From the NCBI GenBank assembly GCA_035607415.1, contig DATNAQ010000067.1:1-64000 (forward strand): a stretch of 64,000 nt of DNA. Direction: 5' to 3'. The notes beneath the pieces were generated by a model. It was not told where the DNA came from, searched no databases, and saw only the letters and a program-made list of their open reading frames with translations. The position numbers and the translations under genes were made by a program. The stretch comes from JAQBQH01 sp035607415. Lineage in GTDB: Bacteria; Myxococcota_A; Polyangia; Palsa-1104. Below are positions 34,147 through 41,924 of this stretch, in pieces. Position 1 is the stretch's first letter. Each line of letters begins with the position of its first letter.

Positions 34147-35526
34147 GTGGCGATCGCGACCATCAACCCGGCAACCGGACGTCAGGTCGAGCGGTTCGAG
34201 CCGCTCGCCGAGGCCGACATCGAGACGCGCCTCGGCCGCGCCGCCGACGCCGCGCGCCTGTGGCGGACGACCTCGTTCGCCGAGCGCGCCGCCAGGCTGC
34301 GCCGCCTCGGCGAGCTCCTCGACGGCGAGCGCGAGCGCTGGGCGCAGGTGATCGTCACCGAGATGGGCAAGACGATCCGCGCCGCGCGCGCCGAGGTCGA
34401 GAAGTGCGCGCGCACGTGCCGCTTCTACGCCGACGAGGGCGCGCGCATGCTCGCCGAGGAGGTGGTGGTCGCCGGCGACGATCGGCGCTCCATCGTCTAT
34501 CAGCCGCTCGGCCCGGTGCTGGCGATCATGCCGTGGAACTTCCCCTTCTGGCAGGTCGTCCGCTTCGCCGCGCCGGCGCTCATGGCGGGCAACGTGGCGC
34601 TCCTCAAGCACGCCTCGAACGTGCCGCGCTGCGCGCTCGGGCTCGAGGAGCTGTGTCGCAAGAGCGGCTTTCCCGAGGGCGCCTTCCAGACGCTGCTCGT
34701 CGAGACCGGGCCGATCGCGGGCATCCTCGCCGATGCGCGCGTGGCGGCGGTGACGCTCACCGGCAGCGACAGCGCCGGCGCCGCCGTGGCCGAGCTCGCC
34801 GGGCGCCACCTCAAGAAGGCGGTGCTCGAGCTCGGCGGCAGCGATCCGTTCCTCGTCATGCCGAGCGCGGATCTCGACGCCGCGGTCCGCACCGCCGTCG
34901 ACGCGCGCGTGCTCTCGAACGGCCAGTCGTGCATCGCCGCCAAGCGGTTCATCGTGCACGAGGCCGTCTACGACCGCTTCGCCGCCGGCATGTGCGAGGC
35001 GATGCGCGCCCTCGGCGTCGGCGATCCGATGCGCGAAGAGACCGACGTCGGCCCGCTCGCCACCGCATCGGCGCGCGAGCGGCTCGTCGATCAGATCGAG
35101 CGCTCGGTGGCCGCCGGCGCGCGCCGGCTCGTCGGCGCGGCGACGCTGCCCGGCGACGGCTGGTATTTTTCGCCCGGCGTGCTCGCCGACATTCCGCCGT
35201 CGGCGCCGGCGAGCCAGGAAGAGATCTTCGGGCCCGTCGCCCTGCTCCACCGCGCGCGCTCCATCGACCACGCCATCGCCATCGCCAACGACTCGCGCTA
35301 CGGCCTCGGCGCCGCGGCCTGGACGCGGGACCCTGCCGAGGCGGCCCGCTTCGTGCGCGACCTCGAGGCCGGCTCGGTGTTCGTCAACGAGATGGTCGTC
35401 TCCGATCCGCGGCTGCCGTTCGGCGGCATCAAGCGCTCCGGCTTTGGCCGCGAGCTCGGCGCCTTCGGAATTCGTGAATTCGTGAACATCAAGACCGTCG
35501 TGCTCGGCGGCCTGGGAGGGAGCTAG
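34147..35526 (+). CDS. NAD(P)-dependent aldehyde dehydrogenase (succinate-semialdehyde type)
   Basis: A 459-residue aldehyde dehydrogenase. It has IMPWNFPFWQVVRFAAPALMAGN, the general base Glu228 (VLELGGSDPF), the nucleophile Cys262 (NGQSCIAAKRF) and the closing PFGGIKRSGFGRE. The short N-terminus and WNFPFWQVVRFA wording fit the short succinate-semialdehyde dehydrogenase branch (YneI/GabD1-like). A GTG start at 34147 has GAGG upstream. The DUF488 gene follows after 2 bp, so the two are co-transcribed. Confidence 0.88.
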   Translation: MAIATINPATGRQVERFEPLAEADIETRLGRAADAARLWRTTSFAERAARLRRLGELLDGERERWAQVIVTEMGKTIRAARAEVEKCARTCRFYADEGARMLAEEVVVAGDDRRSIVYQPLGPVLAIMPWNFPFWQVVRFAAPALMAGNVALLKHASNVPRCALGLEELCRKSGFPEGAFQTLLVETGPIAGILADARVAAVTLTGSDSAGAAVAELAGRHLKKAVLELGGSDPFLVMPSADLDAAVRTAVDARVLSNGQSCIAAKRFIVHEAVYDRFAAGMCEAMRALGVGDPMREETDVGPLATASARERLVDQIERSVAAGARRLVGAATLPGDGWYFSPGVLADIPPSAPASQEEIFGPVALLHRARSIDHAIAIANDSRYGLGAAAWTRDPAEAARFVRDLEAGSVFVNEMVVSDPRLPFGGIKRSGFGRELGAFGIREFVNIKTVVLGGLGGS

Positions 35527-35528
35527 CC

Positions 35529-35882
35529 ATGGTCAAGCTCAAGCGGGTGCGCGATCCGGCCGCCCGCTCCGACGGCTATCGCGTGCTCGTCGAGCGGCTG
35601 TGGCCGCGCGGCGTGCGCAAGACGGATCTGCCGATGGCCGACTGGGCCAAGGAGATCGCCCCCAGCACCGAGCTGCGCAAGTGGTTCGCGCACGATCCGG
35701 AGCGCTGGGCCGAGTTCGGCAAGCGCTACCGGCGCGAGCTCGGCCGCGGCGCCGCGGCCAAGCGCCTCGACGACCTCGTCGAGCGCGCCGCCCGCGGGAC
35801 GGTGACGCTCTTGTTCTCGACGCACGACGCCGAGCACAACAACGCCGTCGTCCTCAAGGACGCGATCGAGCGGCGAACCTGA
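35529..35882 (+). CDS. DUF488 family protein (YeaO-like)
   Basis: A 117-residue cytoplasmic protein matching DUF488: YRVLVERLWPRGV, the WAKEIAPSTELRKWFAHDPERW signature and TLLFSTHDAEHNNAVVLKD. The family is small, widely spread and without an assigned reaction. Start ATG 35529, 2 bp after the aldehyde dehydrogenase stop. Its stop is directly followed by the stop of the convergent alcohol dehydrogenase gene, with no intergenic space. Confidence 0.85.
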   Translation: MVKLKRVRDPAARSDGYRVLVERLWPRGVRKTDLPMADWAKEIAPSTELRKWFAHDPERWAEFGKRYRRELGRGAAAKRLDDLVERAARGTVTLLFSTHDAEHNNAVVLKDAIERRT

Positions 35883-36938
35883 TCATTCGGCTTTGAGCGA
35901 GGCCATGTCGATCGAGAAGCGGTACTTCACGTTCGACCCGAGCAGGCGCTCGTAGGCCTCGTTCACCTTCTGAATCGGAATGACCTCGACGTCGGCGCCG
36001 AGCCCGTGCTGGCCGCAGAAGTCGAGCATCTCCTGCGTCTCGGCGATGCCGCCGATGTTCGAGCCGGCGAGGCTGCGCCGCCCCATGATGAGGCTGAACG
36101 CCGAGACCGCCAGCGGCTTGGGCGGCGCGCCGACGAGCGTGAGGTTGCCGTCGCGGCGCAAGAGCGCGAGGTAGGCGTCGATGTCGTGGTCGGCCGAGAC
36201 GGTGTCGAGGATGAAGTCGAAGCTGCCGGCGTGCTTTTGCATCTCGTTGGCATTCTTCGAGACCACGATCTCGTCGGCGCCGAGGCGCAGCGCGTCGTCC
36301 TTCTTCTTCGGCGACGTGGTGAACACGACCACGTGCGCGCCGAACGCGTGCGCGAGCTTGACGCCCATGTGGCCGAGGCCGCCGAGCCCGACGACGCCGA
36401 TCTTCTTGCCCTGGCCCGCGCCCCAATGCTTGAGCGGCGAGTAGGTGGTGATGCCGGCGCACAGAAGCGGCGCCGCGGCGGCGGGCGGAAGGTTCGCGGG
36501 CACGCGCAGGACGAAGCGTTCGTCGACGACGATGCTCTCCGAATAGCCGCCGTAGGTGTCGCCGCCGAGGTGCCGGTCGGGCGCCGCGTAGGTCAGCGTC
36601 ATGTTGGGGCAGAAGTTCTCGAAGCCGGCCTTGCACTCGGGGCAGGTGCCGTCGGAGTCGACCATGCAGCCGACGCCGACGAGATCGCCCGCTTTGTATT
36701 TTTGGACGGCGGCGCCGACCTTGGTCACGCGCCCGACGATCTCGTGGCCCGGCACCATCGGGTAGTGAGCGCCCATCCCCTCCCACTCGCCGCGCACCAT
36801 GTGCAGGTCCGAGTGGCAGATGCCGCAGAAGAGGATCTCGATCTGCACGTCGCGCTCGGTCGGGTCGCGGCGCGGAATCGTGGTGCGGGCGAGCGGCGCC
36901 GAGGCGCCGGCGGCTGCGTATGCTTTGGCGTTGAACAT
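35883..36938 (-). CDS. Zinc-dependent alcohol dehydrogenase (YahK/CAD-like)
   Basis: A 351-residue medium-chain dehydrogenase. The catalytic zinc site includes CGICHSDLH and PGHEIVG; the structural zinc has four Cys in GTCPECKAGFENFC. The Rossmann motif is VVGLGGLGHMGVKLA. The wording is that of the YahK/cinnamyl-alcohol dehydrogenase group, which reduces aldehydes with NADPH. It lies tail-to-tail with the aldehyde dehydrogenase operon. The inverted-repeat element at 36997-37231 begins 58 bp upstream of its start. Confidence 0.9.
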   Translation of the reverse strand: MFNAKAYAAAGASAPLARTTIPRRDPTERDVQIEILFCGICHSDLHMVRGEWEGMGAHYPMVPGHEIVGRVTKVGAAVQKYKAGDLVGVGCMVDSDGTCPECKAGFENFCPNMTLTYAAPDRHLGGDTYGGYSESIVVDERFVLRVPANLPPAAAAPLLCAGITTYSPLKHWGAGQGKKIGVVGLGGLGHMGVKLAHAFGAHVVVFTTSPKKKDDALRLGADEIVVSKNANEMQKHAGSFDFILDTVSADHDIDAYLALLRRDGNLTLVGAPPKPLAVSAFSLIMGRRSLAGSNIGGIAETQEMLDFCGQHGLGADVEVIPIQKVNEAYERLLGSNVKYRFSIDMASLKAE

Positions 36939-36996
36939 GCCCGGGAAGATAACGCGGCGGGCGCGGAAGAAGAAGGGAGCGGGCGCTGGCTGGTGG

Positions 36997-37231
36997 CTAG
37001 TACTTCGCCACAGTGATGTGACCGGTTGCCGATCTGGCTTTTCAAGGCGCCAAAGGCGCCGTCGGCCGGCAGTCCGGCCGTCAGCGGGAGGGAGGCTCGG
37101 CGGGCTCTGCCCGACGAGGGAGGCGGCACGCCTCCTCGGATCGATGCGCAGTACCTCGCCGCGACGTGCGAATACGTCACCGGGTTGTGAACCGAAACGA
37201 ACCGATCAAAACCACTGCGGCGAGGTACTAG
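36997..37231. mobile_element. MITE-like element with terminal inverted repeats and CTAG ends
   Basis: A 235-bp non-coding segment. The left end CTAGTACTTCGCCACAGTG (36997-37015) and the right end (37213-37231), read on the other strand, match at 17 of 19 positions, and both carry the palindrome CTAG, possibly a target duplication. An internal partial copy (AGTACCTCGCCGC, about 37149-37161) faces the right end. In between are several strong hairpins: GGCGCC-AAA-GGCGCC, CGGCCG around 37065-37080 and GGAGGC-GGCAC-GCCTCC near 37125. No reading frame is convincing. The right end provides the TAG stop of the GH18 gene. Confidence 0.6.
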
Positions 37232-38841
37232 TGGAGGCCGGCGGCCAGGAAGCGCTTCAGATAGCCGTGCGTGCCGGCGTTGCCGATCGAGTTGCAGATC
37301 GGCGAGGCCGAGCCCGGCGGGCAGTCGACGTCGCGGTCATACGACCAGTAGTGCACACCGGCCATGCCGTTGGCCGTCGCGAAGTGCGCGACCGTGTCGG
37401 CGTCGCCGAGCGTGAACGACTCGCCCGCGGTGTCGTTGCCGCCGATCATCGGCGTCAGCTCGATGCCGCTCCACGGCACGCCCCAGTGGTCGTGCAGGTT
37501 GTACGCGGCCTGCAGCGCCGACTGGCCCATCTGGCAGATGCCGCCCGCGACCACGCACACGCCCGCCGACGGCGATCCGTAGTCCATGGTCATGAGGTTG
37601 ACCGTCACGTACGACGGCCAGCTCCCGGCCGAGCCGTTGAAGCCGAGCGTCGACTTGACGGCGTTGAGCGACCAGTCGCCGTAGACGTTGAAGCTGTCGG
37701 GCGCGCCGCCGCCGAGCGATTGCGCGCTCGCGGCGCCGTTGTTGTTGCCGAGCGTCGCCAGCGTGAGGCTGAAGCGCAGGTTCGGGTAGCTGGCGTGCGC
37801 GGCCTTGATGCGCGCGACCAGGTCGTTGATCACCGCCTGCGACTGGCCGGCTTCGATGTCGAAGTCGACGCCGATGAGGCCGGCGCCCATCCAGCGGTTG
37901 ATGAAGGTGGTGAAGCCGGCGTCGGAGCCGCAGGTGAACGAGCCGGCCGCGCCGCCCGTCGAGAGCATGTACTTCACGCCGGCGGCGTTGAGCATCGAGA
38001 CGTTCGCCGAGGCCATGGCCGCGCCCTGCACGCCGCCCCAGTTTTCGCTGCCGCATTCGCCGGTGGCGAAGGCGAGCGTGATGCTCTTGCCGCCGTTGGC
38101 GGTGAGATCGGAGGCGAGCGCGGTCGGCGTGCCGGTGACGTTGGTGGTGATGACGTTGGTGTTCCAGTTCATGTTGATGCTGGTGTCTTTGTAGGCGCTG
38201 AAGACGAGACCGCTGGCGCCGCCGCCGCCGGTCGAGCCGCCACCGCCTCCGGTCGAGCCGCCACCGCCGCTGCCGCCACCGCCGGCGCTGCCACCGCCGC
38301 CGCCGCCCGCGCCGCCGTTGCCGCCGCCGCCGGTGCACGTCGTCGGGCTCCAGAACCACGTGCTGATCGTCGGGTCGTAGCCGGGGTTGTCGTGCGTCGC
38401 GACGTAGTAGTTGCCGTTGGTGTACTTCACGACGTCGCCGGTGTGGTACGCCGCGCCCGCCTGCCAGACGGTGAAGCTGCAGGTGCCGCCGCCGCCGCCG
38501 GTGCTGCCGCCACCACCGGTGCTGCCACCGCCGCCGCCACCGCCGCCGCTCGAGCACGACACGGGCTCCCACAGCGCGAGCACGACGTCGGGCGTCCAGT
38601 TCGACAACGCGGTGTGCGCCTGGCGGCAGCGATAGTCGGTGCCGTTGTAGCTGACCACCGCGCCGACGGCGTAGCTCGTGCCCGCCGACCACCCCGGCAC
38701 CGGCGACGGACAGGCGACGCTGAGCGGCGCGACCGTGCCGTCCTCGGGACCGCCGCCCGCGCAGCCGACCGCCGTCGCTGCGGCGAGGATGAAGAGCAGA
38801 TGAAACGGTGAACGAGGGCTCGCAACGCAGGTTGGTCTCAT
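37228..38841 (-). CDS. GH18 chitinase lipoprotein with two CBM5/12 chitin-binding domains
   Basis: A 537-residue secreted chitinase. A lipoprotein signal ends TAVGC (about Cys27). Two CBM5/12-type domains follow (WSAGTSYAVGAVVSYNGTDYRC... and WQAGAAYHTGDVVKYTNGNYY...), separated by long Gly/Ser linkers. The GH18 domain (about residues 212-537) has the DxDxE motif in GVDFDIEAG with Glu330 as acid/base, and YGD / MTMDYG motifs. The ATG at 38841 is preferred over a TTG six codons earlier. The stop TAG lies in the end of the 36997-37231 element, so the original C-terminus may differ. Confidence 0.9.
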   Translation of the reverse strand: MRPTCVASPRSPFHLLFILAAATAVGCAGGGPEDGTVAPLSVACPSPVPGWSAGTSYAVGAVVSYNGTDYRCRQAHTALSNWTPDVVLALWEPVSCSSGGGGGGGGSTGGGGSTGGGGGTCSFTVWQAGAAYHTGDVVKYTNGNYYVATHDNPGYDPTISTWFWSPTTCTGGGGNGGAGGGGGGSAGGGGSGGGGSTGGGGGSTGGGGASGLVFSAYKDTSINMNWNTNVITTNVTGTPTALASDLTANGGKSITLAFATGECGSENWGGVQGAAMASANVSMLNAAGVKYMLSTGGAAGSFTCGSDAGFTTFINRWMGAGLIGVDFDIEAGQSQAVINDLVARIKAAHASYPNLRFSLTLATLGNNNGAASAQSLGGGAPDSFNVYGDWSLNAVKSTLGFNGSAGSWPSYVTVNLMTMDYGSPSAGVCVVAGGICQMGQSALQAAYNLHDHWGVPWSGIELTPMIGGNDTAGESFTLGDADTVAHFATANGMAGVHYWSYDRDVDCPPGSASPICNSIGNAGTHGYLKRFLAAGLH

Positions 38842-39053
38842 GCCGCGCGTCCATCGCAAGCTCCGCGCCCGCTCGTGGCGCTCGTAACTCCGCGTGGCGC
38901 CGTGCCCATCCGTGAGGGCGGACGCACCGCCTGTCCACGCATCGTTTACAGAAATACGCCCCGCCCAGCCTGGGACCGGCTGCGACGGCCGATACCGACG
39001 GCCAGTCGCATCGGCCCACCGGCCGCTCCCCTGCTCATGCTACACACGGGGCG

Positions 39054-41792
39054 ATGAAGGACCGCGACGCTCTCGATCCCACGCTCACCGCAAGCGACGC
39101 CGCCGGCTCGGCGCTGTCGACAGGCGCAACGACGGGCGAACGCCGCGCGGCGCTCGGGCGCTACGTCGTGCTCGAGCGGCTCGGCTCGGGCGGCATGGGC
39201 GTCGTCTACTCGGCCTACGATCCCGAGCTCGACCGCAAGCTCGCGGTCAAGGTCCTGCGTCCCGAGCTGAGCGGCGCCGGCACCCGCCTCTTGCGCGAAG
39301 CGCGCGCGATGGCGCGCCTGTCGCATCCGAACGTCATCGCCGTGCACGACGTCGGCACCTCGGCCGACGGCGTCTTCGTCGCCATGGAGCTGGTGAACGG
39401 CACGACGCTCGGTCGCTGGCTCGAGGAGGCGCCGCGCTCGTGGCGCGAGGTGCTGCCGCGCTTCGTCGCGGCGGGCCGTGGCCTCGCGGCGGCGCACTCG
39501 GTCGGCATCGTGCACCGCGACTTCAAGCCGTCCAACGTGCTCGTCGACGACGCCGGCCGCGTGCGCGTCGCCGACTTCGGCCTGGCGCGCTCGGTCGATA
39601 CCGGCGACGAGGCGCCGTCGGGTGCAGCGGCGACGAGCGCGTCGCCCGCGGCGGGCGACAAGATCACGCACACCGGCGCGATCCTCGGCACGCCGATCTA
39701 CATGTCGCCCGAGCAGCTCCTGGCGACGCCGGCCGGCGCCGCCAGCGATCAGTTCAGCTTCTGCGCCGCGCTCTACGGCGCGCTCTACGGCGAGCGGCCT
39801 TTCGCCGGCGAGGACATGCGCACGCTGGCCGACGAGATCGTCCACGGCCGGCTGCGCCCCGCGCCGAAGGAGAGCGCGGTGCCGGCGTGGATTCGCGCGG
39901 CGCTGGTCAAGGGGCTCTCCTATCGCGCCGAAGATCGCTTCGCGTCGATGGACGAGCTGCTCGCCGCGCTCGAGCGCGATCCGGCGCGCGTGCGCCGCCG
40001 CCGGCTCGTGGCCGCCGGCGCCTTCTTCGCGCTGGCGCTCGGCGTCGTCGGCGTCGTCGGCGTCGTGCACCGCGAGCGCGCCGTGTGCCGCGGCGCCGCG
40101 GCCAAGCTCGCCGGCGTGTGGGACGACGCGCGCCGCAAGCTGGTGGAGGCCGCCTTCACCGCGACGGGCAAGCCGCTCGCCGCCGAGTCGTACCGCAACG
40201 TCGCCCGCGCACTGGACGGCTACGCGCGCGCCTGGGTCGCGGCGCGCACCGACGCCTGCGAGGCGACGCGCACGCGCCGCGAGCAGTCGGAGGAGCTGCT
40301 CGATCTGCGAATGGAGTGCCTCGATCAGGGGCTGCAGGCGGTCAAGGCCGAAGTCGATCTGTTCAGCGCCGCCGACGCCAAGATCGTCGACAAGTCGGCG
40401 CACATGGCCGCCGCCTTGCCGAGCATCGGCGGTTGCAGCGACGTCGCCGCCCTGCGCGCGCCGGTGCGCCTGCCGGCCGATGCGGCGGCGCGCACCCGCG
40501 TCACCGACGTGCGCGCCGAGCTGGCCCGCGTGCGTGCGCTCGTGCTCGCCTCCAAGTACGACGTCGCCAAGGGGCTCGCCGAGCAGGCGGTGACGTCGGC
40601 GCGGGCGCTCCACTATCGCCCGCTCGAGGGCGACGCGCTGCTCATGCAGGGCCACGTGCAGCGCCTCCTCGGCGACGCCGGCGGAGCGGACAAGACGCTC
40701 GCCGACGCCATCGTCGCCGCCCGCGCCGGCCGCGACGCGCCCACCGAGATCGATGCCGCCGCGGAGCTGGTGGCGTCGGCGCAAGAAGAGGCACACTGGG
40801 ACGCAGGCCACTACTGGGGTCGCTACGGCCAGGCGGTCTTCGAGTCGCTCGGCAGCCGCGACGAGCGCCTCTTGTCGAAGCTGCTCGAGAACATGGGCAC
40901 GCTCGTCGCCGAACAGGGCAAATACGACGAGGCGCTCGGCTACGTGCAGCATGCGCTCGCCATCCACGAAAAAGTGGATGGGCCCGAGAGCATGCGCGTC
41001 GCGCAGTCGAGCGTCGATCTCGCGCTCATCCTCGGCAGCCAGGGAAATTACAAAGAGGCCGAGACCTACGCGCGCCGCGGCCTCCGGCTCTACGAGAAGA
41101 CCCTCGGCCCCGCCAACCCCGACGTCGGCTGGTCGTGGTTCCAGATCGGCTACGCGCTCGAAGGGCAAGGCCGCATCGAGGAGGCGCTCGCGGCGTATCG
41201 CAAGACGGTCGACAACTGGGAGAAGGTGGTCGGCCCCGACCATCCGCGGCTCTCGCTGCCGCTCAGCAACATCGGCAACCTCCTGGCCGAGCTCGGCCGC
41301 TACGACGAGGCGCTCGTCTACAACCGCCGCGCGCTCGCCATCACCGAGAAGAGCCGCGGCGCCGAGCATCCCGACGCGGCGCTGCCGCACCTCAACATCG
41401 CCGACGTCCTGCGCCGCCAGGGCAAGCTCGATGCCGCGCTGGCGGAGTTCGAGCGTGCGCTGGCGATCTGGCAGAAGGCGCTCGGCCCCGACCATCACTA
41501 CATCGCCAACGCGCTCACCGGCGTCGGCCTCACGCAGCTCGATCGCCATCAGCCGGCGCTGGCGCTGCCGCCGCTCGAGCGCGCGCTCGTCATCCACGAC
41601 AAGGTCAAGGCGCCGCCCGCGGACGTGGCGCTCACCGCGTTCGCGCTGGCGCGCGCGCGCTGGGACACGGGACGCGATCGCGCCGGAGCCCGCACCATGG
41701 CGACGCGCGCGCGCACGGCGTATGCGGCCGTCGGTCCGTCGGCGAAGAAGGAGCTCGCCGAGGTCGACGGCTGGATCGCGGCGCATCCGTAG
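39054..41792 (+). CDS. Ser/Thr kinase-TPR protein, paralogue 1
   Basis: A 912-residue kinase. The catalytic domain (about 35-305) has GSGGMGVVYS, Lys66, HRDFKPSN (Asp156), DFG and MSPEQ. One transmembrane helix (about 316-338) is followed by a Cys/Trp-containing segment (LAGVWDDARRKLVEAAF, ACEATRTRREQSEELLDLRMECL) typical of myxobacterial kinases. Seven or so TPR repeats (about 600-900) show YDEAL.Y...AL.I.EK periodicity. Start ATG 39054. Divergent from the chitinase gene and 131 bp upstream of its paralogue at 41924; the two probably arose by tandem duplication. Confidence 0.9.
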   Translation: MKDRDALDPTLTASDAAGSALSTGATTGERRAALGRYVVLERLGSGGMGVVYSAYDPELDRKLAVKVLRPELSGAGTRLLREARAMARLSHPNVIAVHDVGTSADGVFVAMELVNGTTLGRWLEEAPRSWREVLPRFVAAGRGLAAAHSVGIVHRDFKPSNVLVDDAGRVRVADFGLARSVDTGDEAPSGAAATSASPAAGDKITHTGAILGTPIYMSPEQLLATPAGAASDQFSFCAALYGALYGERPFAGEDMRTLADEIVHGRLRPAPKESAVPAWIRAALVKGLSYRAEDRFASMDELLAALERDPARVRRRRLVAAGAFFALALGVVGVVGVVHRERAVCRGAAAKLAGVWDDARRKLVEAAFTATGKPLAAESYRNVARALDGYARAWVAARTDACEATRTRREQSEELLDLRMECLDQGLQAVKAEVDLFSAADAKIVDKSAHMAAALPSIGGCSDVAALRAPVRLPADAAARTRVTDVRAELARVRALVLASKYDVAKGLAEQAVTSARALHYRPLEGDALLMQGHVQRLLGDAGGADKTLADAIVAARAGRDAPTEIDAAAELVASAQEEAHWDAGHYWGRYGQAVFESLGSRDERLLSKLLENMGTLVAEQGKYDEALGYVQHALAIHEKVDGPESMRVAQSSVDLALILGSQGNYKEAETYARRGLRLYEKTLGPANPDVGWSWFQIGYALEGQGRIEEALAAYRKTVDNWEKVVGPDHPRLSLPLSNIGNLLAELGRYDEALVYNRRALAITEKSRGAEHPDAALPHLNIADVLRRQGKLDAALAEFERALAIWQKALGPDHHYIANALTGVGLTQLDRHQPALALPPLERALVIHDKVKAPPADVALTAFALARARWDTGRDRAGARTMATRARTAYAAVGPSAKKELAEVDGWIAAHP

Positions 41793-41816
41793 CGACGCGC
41801 CATAGCCACGCCCATA

Positions 41817-41856
41817 GCGACGATCGTCGCGGCCCTCGTCGGTGCATTCACCGACG
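41817..41856. other. Palindrome and stem-loop between the two kinase genes
   Basis: GCGACGATCGTCGC (41817-41830) is a perfect 14-bp palindrome. It is followed by a stem-loop with 8-bp arms CGTCGGTG / CACCGACG around CATT (41837-41856). No T-run follows, so this is not a standard intrinsic terminator. It may fold in the mRNA or bind a protein. Confidence 0.4.
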
Positions 41857-41911
41857 GACGCCGAAGGTCCCAACGTAAGCTCCCTTGCGACATCCTTGCG
41901 CCGTTGCAGGG

Positions 41912-41924
41912 TAAAATATTCGCG
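41912..41924 (+). promoter_or_regulatory. Possible -10 element and leaderless start of kinase paralogue 2
   Basis: TAAAAT (41912-41917) stands out in very GC-rich DNA and lies six bases before the GTG at 41924, where transcription would be expected to begin. No Shine-Dalgarno sequence precedes the GTG. A good -35 hexamer at 17 bp was not found. A leaderless transcript is inferred. Confidence 0.35.

Noticed and set aside
38211..38560. Short tandem GCC/CCG-type repeats resembling a repeat array
   Set aside because: They encode Gly/Ser linkers between chitinase domains; there are no spacers, so this is not CRISPR.
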